Shown: in pieces, positions 10,591 through 22,503 of the stretch
How the letters are laid out: each line of letters opens with the position of its first letter
How positions within the stretch are numbered: the stretch's first letter is position 1
From: Limnanthes douglasii subsp. nivea
Lineage: Eukaryota > Streptophyta > Magnoliopsida > Brassicales > Limnanthaceae
Length of the DNA: 64,000 bases
Direction: 5' to 3'
NCBI GenBank assembly: GCA_036936605.1
Contig: JAUPFV010000002.1
Span: forward strand, 125,596,376 to 125,660,375
Made by a program: the position numbers and the translations under genes
The notes under the pieces: generated by a model
The model's input: only the letters and a program-made list of their open reading frames with translations
What the model was told of the DNA's origin: nothing
Databases searched by the model: none

Positions 10591-13228
10591 TATTTATTAA
10601 AAAAAATGACACTTATCTACCACATATTGTTATTTTATTTTATTTGAGTAAAACAATAACTCCCCATGTAATATTTTGATTGATTATCTATTTGTATTGA
10701 TTCCATAAAAAATCATTATATATACTAAGTATTTCCATTTATAAAGAAACTCATTTTTAATCCAAAGTATGGAATGTATTATAGTTGAAGATGTGTGGTT
10801 GATAAAAAACTATCGAATGAGTGAAAAAAACCATTACTAATGAATACATTTTTTTAATTACATGGTCTAAATTTTTACTACATGTAGTACCTAAATCATG
10901 TCATCCCACATCTTATCTCGCGCAAATCTAAGGAAGTATCAAACAAGTGGACGTATCAGAACTCAGTTCGAACATTTTTAGATTTTGCTATTCCATGTGA
11001 TGCAAAATAATCGATATTTCAGATATCCAAGTTACGTTTGATTGAGATTCTCATTCAAGAATAGTTTGATGAGATGAACTAATATCTCGTTGAACAAAAG
11101 TACTCGAATTTGGTGATTCTTTAGCATGGACAAAGAGAAGATTTGTAAGTTAGGCTTAAATTTAGGAAATGGTAACTTACTTGATTTTTGGTTTATTTGT
11201 ATTATCACATGAACATTGCACCATACTACTTTATATTATGATAAAAATTACATTTGAATTATTTTTAAATCAATGAGAAAAATTCACAAACTTGAATGAT
11301 AAAATTTTCAATACCAACATATAGTTTGAAAATAAAGTTACAAATATTTAGGTTCAAATTAACAAAAGTGGGTACTTAATTATCTATGTCATTGTATTGT
11401 ATTGTTGATTATAAGGGTTAAGAGGTTTAGTTTGAGCGAATTTAGAAATCCACGCAAATATATAGACATATAACCTTGATTTCTTATATAATAAATTGTT
11501 AATCATGTACGATAAATTGTTGGTAATGTCTGTTTAATTTCGTGACAACTTGTAAAATTTAATAATATACGACTATGATAAGATTTTATTTTTTATTTAC
11601 TTAATTGAAAACTTTACTTACATTAATGAAATGATTTATGTCTATATGAATGATAACAATCTTTTTTTATTTACACAAAAGGAAACATAAATTCTTTTGT
11701 TGGTAGATAGATATACATAACCATTGCATAAATTGTATACATAATAAATTTAAATGAGATCGCAATCACGAAAAATTTGTTGGATATACTTATCTAAATC
11801 TATTCATGAGAAATTAGTGGGAAGAAGCTGAGTGCTTGTTTTCTTATATTAGTGCTATCTTTACATATATTAGTGTTTGCCTCACATATGAGCATCATTA
11901 TTTCACCAATTAGATATGTGTGGGAAACAAAACTAAAATTACAATTATCATTTGACCTCGCATTTGTTATCTCGGATAGGTATGAATGCAAGTATGGAGG
12001 AGATATTCCAAAAACATTAATTGTTGTTTATGACTTATACTAGAGTTTGGTACATTAGAACGTTTGAGAATCTTTGGAGGTTTTTTGTAACAAATAGTAT
12101 CAAATTTATTTTATGAGCCAATGTGCTAACGATGTTTTCAATTGTAGCTGAAGAAATAAGACTAGGAAACAACATGTGTTTGCATTATCACCTTGCTCGG
12201 TTACATATTCGAAAAACGGTTTATGTTGTATAGTTAAATTACTTTTAGTATGTTTCTTATTCTGAACTTCTATCTTTATTATTTTAATAGGAGGAATAAC
12301 TTGATTTTATTTCGTTCAAGTACTTTGTAAACTTTTATTATGATGTAGAGCTTATACGCTCCGTCGTAATCACGGATCATAGAACCAACTCTTTGATACT
12401 TCCTCCTAAACAAAATAATCTTTATTATATTGGTCGTGTGTAACAAAATTAAAAAATTTCCACCTTTTGTCGAGTATAGTTAAAGCAAACTTATGATGGT
12501 CTAGTATCATAATCCCAATCTGATATGCACAAGGTAAACTATGCATCAATTAACAACGTATTTCCATTTATTTTTGTCGGTTCATATTTTTTAGCATTTA
12601 CGTAATGTATTGACATAATATCAATAGAAGCCTTAAATACAAACATCTAACATTCTAAAATATCCAATAATCCTATGCAAATCTAGATGTTAACTTACTT
12701 ATTTTAACATTTTTTATTGGTGTGCTAAATATCTAGAAAATCATCTACTTTCACCTAAAATAATTCAAATACAAAAATACAAAAATATCTCTCTTAAATG
12801 TGTACCTTCATCGCTAATATTAATTAATTTTTTTTAATTCAAATACAATTTTTTTAATATGAAAGGTTAGTTTACTGATTTGTTTTAGTGTTTACCAAAA
12901 TATTTAAACTGGTTAATGTAAGCATAAAGAAAATATTTGATTGTAAAGTTTAAGCGAATATGTTTTAGTATAAATCAGACTTTGAGGTATGCTATTTATA
13001 TTTGTCCTACATCTTTGTTATGTTTGATATCTCTCTTCCAAAACTAAATTTATTCTTTGAATATATTTATGTTCGTAAGTTTTTTTAGTCTGTGCTAAAA
13101 TATTGGTACTTGTGTGCAATTTGCATAACATGTGTTTCACTTTCAGAAATAGTTTTTTGATTTATCTCATTAATGACAGTTCTTTATCCATCAACAAGAT
13201 ATCAGGTAAAGCAAAATAAGTTTCCTCC
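10591..13228. other. unassigned AT-rich decayed DNA
   Basis: No open frame longer than about 65 codons and no recognisable domain. It lies between a repeat array and a decayed minus-strand MULE transposase. It may be the rest of that transposon, but I cannot show it. Confidence 0.45.
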
Positions 13229-14640
13229 ATGAGAAACCGCATACGATCCATAGCCCATGTGTGCACAGCTCACATTTTCATCATCGTACAAATGAATAAG
13301 ATGAAAAAAGTGATATTTATTAATGTAACACCAACAATTTCGAACAATGGCATCTTATACCTTATTGTCTTGTATGTACTATCCATAATAAGCAAAAGAG
13401 TTAATATCATTAGAAGATTGATAAATGTCAAATGTGTAAAATATAAATCGATGATTACTTTAGACCCACACTTCACATCCTATGATAAGGGAGGATTCCC
13501 CCAAGTAAGTACGAGCACGAGCAAGATGACTGCAAACTTGGATTAGGGAAATAAATGAAAAAAATAACAAGCTCTACAGCGTTGACGAGCTCAAAGACAG
13601 ATCGAGCTCGAAGACAAATCAAGCTCGAAGGCAGATTGAGATGAGAGGCATATCGAGCTCGAAGACATCAGGAGAAGAGTCGACCGACCAGATTTGGGAC
13701 GCGATGGACATATGATCAAGATGGAGTGAGAACTCAAAGAAGATAAGTTGACCACGTGATCAGTGAGCTCGAGCTCTGCAAACCAGAGCAGACCTGATCG
13801 CGTTTAAGGAGTGGCCCAGCTCGGTTTAAAGTGTAGTTCATACTAAGCGTTTTCTTACTTATTATATAACGCACATTTTGACTCTTAAGTCAAACCGCTT
13901 TACTTACTTGTTCCACAATTATAGGGTTAATGAAGTTAGTGAGTTAGTGGCGCATTAAGTGCGAACATATGTAACTGCCCACTGACTCGTACATTATAAA
14001 TAGAGAGAACCTATCTATAAGTAAATGGATCTTTTTTGGCTTATCTCTTTCTTGGCTAAAATATTAAATACTTCACTTTGGTAGAACTTGTTATTTCCAT
14101 AACATCATATACAATTCAATATTATTATTTTCTTCATCTTACGCAACAAAACCTGAAGTTATGATTGATCGTATTCTTCCAACATACAGTGTGTTTTTCT
14201 AACTATATTATGCAAGTCAGACAGGTTATTAAGTATTTTACCCATATAATATCCCAAGGATGAACACCAGCTAGATGAAATTGTTTCACCGATGCAATGT
14301 CATTAGAATATCAAACGATGTCAGATGTGTAAAAATATATCAGTGATTACTTCAGACCTACATTCCTTGTCCAATATCATTTAATAGAGTTTTTTCCTTC
14401 ATCTTACCCAACTAAACCTGAAGTTATGATTGATCACATTATAAATATTATGCACATGGAACAAGTTATGCGGATTAAAAAAAATTTAACGAAGATATAA
14501 TATCCCAATGAGGGACACCAGCTAGAAGAAATTACTTCACAAAATTATCTTTACTTTTTTTTCGCACTCTATGGCATCCTTCCAATGTAGTTGATACATG
14601 ATTATAATTTTCGTATTCAACTTGCAAAGATGATAGGTGA
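13229..14640 (-). pseudogene. decayed MULE transposase fragment with internal tandem duplication
   Basis: On the minus strand 13476-13270 reads LLLIMDSTYKTIRYKMPLF followed by EIVGVT. This is the first-aspartate region of plant MULE/FAR1-like transposases (consensus ..MD.TYKTN.Y..PL.EIVGVT). The adjoining sequence is duplicated. The segment at about 13405-13482 plus 14105-14298 is repeated at about 14300-14560, sharing for example CCTGAAGTTATGATTGATC and a common GATGAACACCAGCTAG type phrase. The first copy is split by a solo LTR. No long frame survives. Extent beyond the duplicated block is uncertain. Confidence 0.55.
13483..14104 (+). repeat. solo LTR of the element 0 family
   Basis: A 622-bp LTR starting TGATAAGGGAGGATTCCCCC and ending TTGTTATTTCCATAACA, the same family as 887-1494 but on the plus strand. 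It is flanked by TCCTA (13478-13482) and TCATA (14105-14109), a 5-bp duplication with one mismatch. No internal sequence. The undamaged tandem copy at about 14300-14560 supplies the empty site and confirms the insertion point. Confidence 0.88.
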
Positions 14641-14984
14641 TCGCCTACCAGATAGATCTAAGTTTGAAAAGGTAGTCGCATTTTTGTTCCCGTCAATCTT
14701 CTTTTGATATCATCTTCAAGATTTATTTTACTATACTTTCTAGAATTCTCGCAAATATAAAAGGATTGCAGATTATTCCCATAATTTACGTCATTGTAAA
14801 AACTTATCACTAACACGTAACTACCGATACGTTGTATCCATTTAGTAAGTTCAGATTTTGTGCAATGCTGATACGTGGTGAATAAGTAGAATGATCCTCT
14901 AAGATAATTGTCTCCAAAACGCTTTCAGTCTCATATATATTTTAACATAAAAGGTTAATTGTAATAGATTTCAAAAAAATATCG

Positions 14985-15438
14985 CATAAAATAAAAATTG
15001 ATAATTTAGATGGTGTCTCAGAATCAGTTGCATTTTTTAAAACAAAATTACTAACTAATTCTAAGATATAATTTTAATTGATTTTGTGGAAACATTACCA
15101 TAACAATTGATTCATAGATGGTGTCTTGTAATTAATGGTTTCTTTCTTTTAATTAAAAAACATATATAATTCCAAGATATTATCTTAAAATTAGTTATGA
15201 CTACAATATTTAAAAAAAAAATAATTGATTTTCGAGATGGCTGTTTCAGAATCTTTTTTTATTTTTTGTAAACACAACTGATTCTGAGATGATGTCTCAA
15301 ATCGATTTTTACATATTTTTTAACGCAATTGATTATGAGACACCATCCTGGAATGACTTGCTTTTTTTTCCAAAAACTTATCCTAAAATATTATTTCGAA
15401 ATCAGTTGCTATTTTAAAATAAAACACAATTAATTATG
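14985..15438. repeat. degenerate near-palindromic repeat array, block 2
   Basis: About nine units, spacing 50-60 bp, each with a core such as GATTCTGAGATGATGTCTCA (15280) or its damaged form, joined by T-rich linkers. The last unit is cut at 15438 by the MULE and continues at 23230 with GAAATGATGTCTCGAAATTA, so the array predates the MULE. Confidence 0.7.
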
Positions 15439-16115
15439 GGGAATTGCTAAAAAAAGCCGAAACTACTCTGCGAAGTTGCCTTTATGTTTTTCAATATTTA
15501 CAAAACTTACACTAGGCAAAAAACCCTTAAAACTCAAATAAGTTAAAACTTATACCATTGATGAATCCAAACTACTCCATGAAGTTGTAAACACAATTTC
15601 AAACACCAACCATAATTCATCTTCTCCAAACTACCAACAACATACAAACTGAACATCCCATTTACCCATTATTTCAAAAACTTCAAAACCTTCAAAACAT
15701 GACCGGAAAAGAGTCGTAACCACTTCCCATGCAGAGCAGCATGGACGCCAAGGAGGTACATTTCTTTCACCCCTCTTATTTTTGCGAAAAACAGATTTTA
15801 TTAAAAAACCCGTTTTTATGTTGTGGCCTACGCCAACAGTAGTGGCAAAAAACATAATCACCACACCATCCTGTGGCTTATGGACCCTTTAGTCCACCAC
15901 ACATGTGGCGTCAAGTGGGTTTATTACGCAAGTGGGTGGCGTGTGGATCGTGTTCTTCGCCATACCCATGGCGAAGTGGCTTAGACTAATCAGGAATGTC
16001 TGTTAATTGACTTTTCAACTTCTTATATATTGCAGGAGGTAACCCAAAATGAAACTTCGCTTGTTTTGGACTACGCTCACCATTCACCACTCACGGCGAG
16101 TATAGTGTAGACTCG

Positions 16116-17609
16116 ATGCCCGAGTGCGTAAAAAGTACAGGAAAGTCGTTGGGTTTTTTGATTAACATAGAATCTAATGAGATTGGGAAAATAGGGAGAA
16201 CACTGAGAGTAGATTATCGGTGCGAGCGATCCAAAATTTTTAAGTTTCCGTTAAAGAGTGCGACCGTAAGCGTAAGGCTACTGGTAGCAAAAAAATAAAT
16301 TTCCCTTTTTATTTGGTAGGAAATCCAGTAAAAGGCGACGATAAGTGGGCTCTTAGTGTCCTTTCCGGCAAGCACAATCACGAACCAATTAAGTATGCCC
16401 AGTTACATTTGCAATGGTCCAAGTTTAAACGGAAGGAAAAAGAGCTCGTTGATCTTTTGACGGTGAACGAAACAATTCCGCAACAAATATTTGGTGCTTT
16501 GAAGAAGGCCAATCCGGAGAATGCTTCAAATATCCGTCATGTTTACAATCACCGTCAAAGAACGAAGATGGTTAAAAATGGTGGTCGATCCCAAATGCAA
16601 TGTTTGTTAGCTAAATTACAATTGCACAAGTACAAGAATTGGGTACGGAGGGGCAATGATGGCTCTAACGTTATAATCGATTTGTTTTGCACACCCGCTT
16701 AGTATTGATTTACAACGGACCTTCCCACGCTTGCTAATCATGGAAAGCACGTATAAAGTTATTCGTTACGGGATGAGTTTGTTTGAAGTAGTCGGGGTAA
16801 CATCGACTAACAAAATGTTTTGCATTGGTTTTATGTTTATTGTGAGTGAAAAACAAGACAACTATGAATGGTCATTGGGATGCTTGAAAAGGTAATGGAG
16901 GAGAATGATTGCGAATTGCCTTGTGTTATATTTATGGACCATGAAATAGCCTTGATGAATGGTATCAACAAAATATTTCTCAACGCTAGTCACATATTAT
17001 GCGAGTGACATATCAATAAGAATGTTAGCGAGAAAACAAAAAAATGTTTGAAGACGGGAAGGTGTTTAACAATTTTTAGCAGCTTGGAACGACGTTGTTT
17101 CATCCACTACTGTTGACGTGATGAACGAGAGGTTGGCTAAGATGCGTTTGGTGTTCAAAGAGAAAAATAAGGTAGTGGATTATATCGTAGCCTCGTGGAT
17201 TATGCTTTATAAAGAGAGGTTCGTTTACACCTATACTAACAAAATCATGCATGTCAATAATCACACCTCTAATAGAGCGGAAATCTCGCACGCTACGTTG
17301 AAAAAATATATCGGGTCAAGCTGATTGGATTTCAATGGGTTTTGGGATAAAGTACATGGTTTGTTAGCGATGCAACATTCGACCATTAACGAATCGATGG
17401 AGCTTAGCAAGTGTCGTCTAATTCAAAAATTTCAAGATTTTAAACCGCTCAAATTTTTACGGGGGTACGTACCACCTATTTCCTTTGCGATAATATACGA
17501 TAACTTTCTTGATAAAAATGGTGGTGATAAATCTTTGTGCATTTGCACCGATCGTACGATACATGGTTTACCGTGTACCCACAAACTTGAGGCAATCCGA
17601 AGAGTGTAA
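16116..17609 (+). pseudogene. MULE transposase with SWIM zinc finger (broken)
   Basis: Would have catalysed cut-and-paste of the surrounding element. The N-terminal part resembles a FAR1-type DNA-binding region (GKSLGFLINIES, RVDYRCERS). Next comes VGNPVKGDDKWALSVLSGKH and NHEP. The DDE core can be followed across frame changes from about 16680: LLIMESTYKVIRYGMSLFE, VVGVTSTNKM, then FMDHEIALMN. The rest reads NRAEISHATLKKYIG (17272-17318), then a SWIM motif CICTDRTIHGLPCTH (17541-17585). The first catalytic Asp position is Glu here (MES instead of MDS). At least four frameshifts or stops (16313, 16700, 17010, 17322) disable it. A basic, Gly/Arg-rich segment (GRVGGRGRGRC, about 17850) follows as in related proteins. 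Confidence 0.8.
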
Positions 17610-18269
17610 GGTAATGTACATACTCGGATTATAGATATGCATTAGAAGAGACTAGACATCGTTCCTCGAGTTCAACTCACCAGCGAAAAAGAGGTGAAAT
17701 TTAATTTCGTAAATCTAATTACTAAACTTGAAGAGTTTGATGTTTACGAACAAAGTCATTAGCTAAAACAAATTCATCAAATTTTGAATCCGTCGACGAT
17801 ACTCCTTTGCGAACCCCTCGAAAAGGTTAAAAATCGTGGTAGAACTCATGGACGTGTCGGAGGTCGCGGCCGTGGTCGCTGTAAAGGTAGCAAACTCCAA
17901 CGTGATTATTCTAACAAAATGATCCTTCATACCACGAATACGCCGAACAAGAAATGTTCGAGTCTCACAATAGTGCAGAAACTCCAAAAATGCTAACACC
18001 CACCGCAAGTTTAGTAACCCCGGTCGGCACTTTCGGTAGCAGACATGAACGGTCGCCGCACATACTCTTAGTAATTTGGAGCAAAACCGCAAAAAAATAA
18101 ACAGATTTGGGTTGCATGTGTAGGTTTTGGAACTTCGTATCCCTCGAACAACATTAATGTTATACCATCATTCTCGGTTAAACCAATTACGGCGAGGTTA
18201 CCAAATATGTCGGACTCGAGATATTCGAAAGAAATACCTTAATTTATGCGTCCTTTCATTAGCCGAATT

Positions 18270-18934
18270 TAAACGTTATGTCCGATGTTAATTTTGGTTT
18301 TAGGGCCATCAAGCATGGTATGGTCGGGTACGAAAGTGGATGGAAAATGGTTAGAGAAGTCATGGTTCATGAGCTAAAAGCAATCAAGAGTTTTACAAAC
18401 GCGTTACATATTACGACAATGAAAGCGAAGTCAATAAAGAGATACACTGGTTGACTTATAATAAAGAGAATGCACCTCGCAAATTGGATGTCGTTGCCTA
18501 GTTGCAAAAAACTAGTCGCGACGACATCCAATTTTGTTTTCTATTTCCTAGCTCCCGGTGGATGTACGACTTACTTACCGGTGAAAAATGCACCGCCAAA
18601 GGATGGTTCCATAAAGGAGATCGGTGTAGCATTCGTCAATACAAACGATTTTGTTCACGTGAGTAAACACTTTTTACTTTTGGATGTATTTAGTTATTTA
18701 TTATCTAAATCCACACTTAGTTTCAATGTCATATTATAGGTCGATTTGGTTAAAGGGTCACCTTTACCGACTATAGATCTAACGTGGATGCGCATGGCTA
18801 GAGAATACGTTAGTTCTTGGTCGATCCCCTTGTTAGATAAAGTCCGCGTATTTTCAAGAATCCAAAATCTCACGCCGATACATTCCGTAGAATGTGAGCA
18901 ACTCGTAGTGGAATTAACGAAAGACTTTAATTGA
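18270..18934 (+). pseudogene. OTU-like cysteine protease domain of the MULE
   Basis: Downstream of the SWIM motif, as in plant MULE polyproteins that end in an OTU-like peptidase. From about 18270 it reads MSDVNFGFRAIKHGM, the position of the family's DGNCGFRA signature. Later segments are WMSLPSCKKLVATTSNFVF and the end VDLVKGSPLPTIDLTWMRM. An 81-bp intron with GT..AG ends (18659-18739) restores NDFVH-VDLVKGS in frame. The catalytic Cys of the signature is Phe and the usual C-terminal His (N-H-F-V) is Asp, so peptidase activity looks lost. A frame change lies near 18430-18470. Assignment rests on my recall of the family pattern. Confidence 0.65.
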
Positions 18935-20075
18935 GTATGTGTTGTAATATCAGATTGAAATCGGATTAAGTGTTTGTTTTGTTGTTTTGTGTTGTAAACT
19001 ATTTTAATTTTGTATTAACGAACCATTAAACTTGCTAGAGCTCTCATCCATGCATTCTTAAATTTTAATTTCTTTTTTAGCCACATAGAAAAAAGTGGCC
19101 TTTCGCCATTAATATGACGTATAGGATGAATCCCACACCAACCATTTGCGTGAGGTTTCGTCACCACACCAACCGTTAGGGTGCGCATTGTGGCGAAAAT
19201 CCACTTATTTCTGCATGGCCTTTAAAAAGAACAAAAGGTGGCGAAAATCCATTTATTTCTGTATGGCCTTTAAAAAGAACAAAAGGTCTCAGAGCCATCT
19301 AGCCTATTGCCGTCACACAACGGAAAAATGGACTTCCATTACGCTATTGTGGGGCGGCGACCAAGGTCATAATTGTTCATAATTTTTTTTAATTTTTTTA
19401 ATTCTATTTGTTAGGGAATAAATATTCATTAATTTTTCTTAATCAAATTCTATTTATTCAATATATTTATATTAAAAAATATTTAAAAACTTTAAAATTT
19501 TAATTATTTATTGTTAATGCAACTTCAATAAATAATTTTGGGTGTTTTTTAACTATTCTTATTTAAGAGAATTGAATTGATTTAAATTTTATACAAAATG
19601 TGCATTCATAATAATAACCATCAATTTTCTACTAGAAACGAAAGTAGTGTTCCATTTCATAATAAAAGTAGTGTTCGAAATAACAGTTAAAGGGAAGCTT
19701 AAATGTTGTTCACGCTTTTCTTGAATGTTGTTTTAATTTTTATGAGTTCTGCTCCACTTTTTATCAGCCTTAAGGTACTATTAAGTTGTTATTAGACCTG
19801 ATTTGAGGATGAATTTTTTTATTTTATTCCGCATATTGTTTCAGTAATTGTGGTGAGAAGGGTAACAAAAACCATAAAAAAAATACCAAAATAACTATAA
19901 CAAGATACCAAAATAAGACATTACAATATCTATAAACAATGCTAAAGTATAATACAACAACCAAACCATCAAAGTAACTAACAACAATCATAAAGTATCA
20001 TACCAAAATAACGAACACCAGACCAGCAAAATATCGTAAATAGTATCATACAACTCGAAACATAAAACGTAATGT
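18935..20075. other. MULE interior between the convergent genes
   Basis: AT-rich spacer with GTGGCGAAAATCC-type phrases (19080-19330) that echo the element's subterminal GTGGCGAAG motif. It includes the 48-bp tandem duplication noted separately. No gene seen. Confidence 0.55.
19190..19285 (+). repeat. 48-bp tandem duplication
   Basis: Two adjacent copies (19190-19237 and 19238-19285) of a unit starting GTGGCGAAAATCCA and ending AAAAAGAACAAAAG, differing at two positions. It lies within the MULE. Confidence 0.9.
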
Positions 20076-22182
20076 CTAAGCAAGTCTCACGGCAGTAGAC
20101 AATACATCCTCGTAAGCCAAAACTAAAGGATCGAAATCATGGCCAAACTCACAAACTTCGGGAAATAACGAGATCCTACGCATATCGGCACGCAAATGTC
20201 GAATGATAGCTCTTTTATGATCCTTGTAAATATAGTCATCGAGCGAGTAAATTGCAGTATTGATGAGGTTGAACCAGCTAATCTTCTGAAGGAGTAGAAG
20301 GTAATCAAAATTATAAAAAGAATCCATCTCGTCTCTCATCAACACTCCCCTAAAAACCTCATCTTAACAGTTCAGTCGCCAATCCTCCCAACTATCCTCC
20401 TCGAATATATAGGCCATCGTCTTCGGTTTTATTTTCGACTTCGACTGCATCTTGAACAACGGATGCAGGATAGCCCTTTAGACACGTCCAAACTACCTCA
20501 ACACCCGCTTCGGATAGTATGCTTGCGAGTGCTCTACACCGTAGATGACATCTCGAGACCATGTTATACGTTCGAACAGAAAATGATCGTGTATCGCACG
20601 ATAAAGATCGAAAAATATCTGCAATACAAACGAATACGTACACAAACACATATAAATGCCACTAAACCCAACCAACACAACACACAACAAACTATAAAAC
20701 AATTCTACCTTATTCAGTTATCGCAGTAGGTTAAACTATAAAAAGTTTACCATATTCAACTATCGCAGTAGGTTAAACTATAAATAGTTTTACCTTATTA
20801 AACTATAGCAGTAGGTTAAATTATAAAACAGTTCTACATGATTCAACTATCGCACTAGGTTAACTTATAAAACAGTTCTACATTATTCAACTATAGGTCT
20901 AGGTTAAACTATAAAACAGTTTTGGCATTACTCAATAATAAGACTTACATCTGTCTCATGTAGGTTGTTGACGGTGATCCGAAGGTTCGGCTTTGTCCGG
21001 GAGTCAGATCCTGTGGCAGTTGTATCCCATATCGCAATAGTGGGCTGATGCTCGGTGTAAGTGGAACGAGTAACAGGACGAAATATGAAAAATTGATCTT
21101 TTATCCACGTGTCCAGCAAACCGATACATCCGGACATAATCCTGGTATCGTGAAGCAAGGCCTCACCCAGATGGTGGTACAAGTAAGCAAGCACATTATT
21201 ACCCCATGAGTAACGTCCGACACCCTTCTCGGTCAAATCGTGCAACAAAAACAAATACTTGCAATTAACGTACATGTTACTCTTGTCAGGGAATAGAACG
21301 GTGTCGAACATATGTAATATATAGGCGCGCACAACCGCATGTACCATAAGATCAGTGAGATCAGGACTATCGTCGCAGAGATCTGGCCCACTAAACCTAC
21401 TTCTGAGCCATTTAAACCCCAAATCGATGCCCTTAGATTTTTCAACCTCCTTCATGAACGATACCTCGTCCACCTAAAGCAGTTCAGCGCCCTCATGTAT
21501 GGCCATAGACTTGTCCGATATAACGAGAAAAACAGCAAACTGACCCCAAACTGGGAGTCTTAAAATGGTGTGGACGTCGTCGAGAGTGATTGTTATCTCA
21601 CCGAACAAAAAATGGAAACTATTTGTTTTCATATGCCACTCATTTAATCTCCGTCGTGTTTGAGTGCGTGTGCATATAAAATAACGGCTCGATTAGTCTA
21701 ACGAAATGAGTGCCATCAACTACGGCGTACACCTTATTCCGTGAGGCCAAACTCCAACCTCTATGGCTGAGATAATGGGTGTATACCCGCATCTCACGCT
21801 CCTGAAAATTCTCGTTTAATATATTAGTATATATTAAAAATTAACCAAAGTAAAATATCAACTGCAAATGTAAATATTTCCTCTCCCATCCAAATGTGGT
21901 ATGCAACATGGGCGGTGAACGCCTCGTCGAATAAATATGGCAGTCTGAAGGGGGATGAGCTCTAGGATGCCCTCTAGGTGGGGGAGGATGGCGTCCTCCA
22001 CGGGAAGCGGAGGCGGAACTGGATACGGAAGCATACAGTCCGGAAACTATAGGCAGCTCCTCTATCAAAACCGCTGAATCGGCTACTAATTCGGGCTGGC
22101 CAGCTTCTCGTACCTTTTTCCGCTTCTTTACTCTCTTTGTCCGAGAGCCATCAACGGAACTGGAAGCGTCAACGGGATCCAT
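20076..22182 (-). pseudogene. plant mobile domain (PMD/MAIN-like) gene carried by the MULE
   Basis: Minus-strand gene convergent with the transposase. The N-terminus (22182-21841) is low complexity with a basic KRVKKRKK patch. The diagnostic PMD motif follows across a frame change at about 21660-21560: TNSFHFLFGEITITLDDVH then TILRLPVWG (family pattern TFHLP.GE.TITL.DV..LLGLPVDG). Next, 21473-20928 reads YILHMFDTVLFPDKSNMYV, YSWGNNVLAYLYHHLGEA and CIGLLDTWIKDQFF, all PMD core. The tail includes YRAIHDHFLFERITW (about 20620) and a C-terminal piece (20345-20076). A TAG stop near 21475, frameshifts, and a minisatellite (20690-20930) interrupt it. PMD proteins of hosts act in silencing and development; a role in transposition is not shown. 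Confidence 0.75.
20690..20930. repeat. minisatellite within the PMD gene
   Basis: About five tandem units of 45-50 bp of the type AACTATAAAACAGTT followed by CTACATTATTCAACTATCGC and AGTAGGTTA. It lies between two PMD coding blocks and is therefore probably in an intron of that gene. Confidence 0.85.
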
Positions 22183-22389
22183 AACCTGAAATAAAAAATG
22201 TACAAAATGTCAAGGTTGGTTCGAAATACCAAATGTCAATCACAAAGAGTTTATAGAGAAATAATGGCATAAACACATAAAACACACATCAACCAACAAG
22301 AATAAACCGATCCAGGATTAATCAGGTGACCAGAGCATCCCACACCATCTTGATGGCGTAGATCTGGCATACTACGCCCTACGTGTGGC

Positions 22390-22503
22390 GTAGGTAAGGA
22401 TGCCCACGCTTTCGCTACGACGTGGGATCTTGTGAGTACGCCATACTGTGACGTACTAACAAGATCCCACACTATAGTGAAGACGTGAGCATCCTAGCCT
22501 ACG
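22390..22503. repeat. inverted repeat (hairpin) in right subterminal region of the MULE
   Basis: Left arm 22390-22440 (GTAGGTAAGGATGCCCACG...GGGATCTTGTGAGTACG) pairs with right arm 22452-22503 (CGTACTAACAAGATCCCAC...GTGAGCATCCTAGCCTAC) across an 11-bp loop, with few mismatches. It is upstream of the PMD gene start (22182) and near the MULE end. Confidence 0.85.

Noticed and set aside
13229..13546. 105-codon plus-strand frame
   Set aside because: It is antisense to the recognisable MULE transposase motif on the minus strand and runs into the solo LTR.
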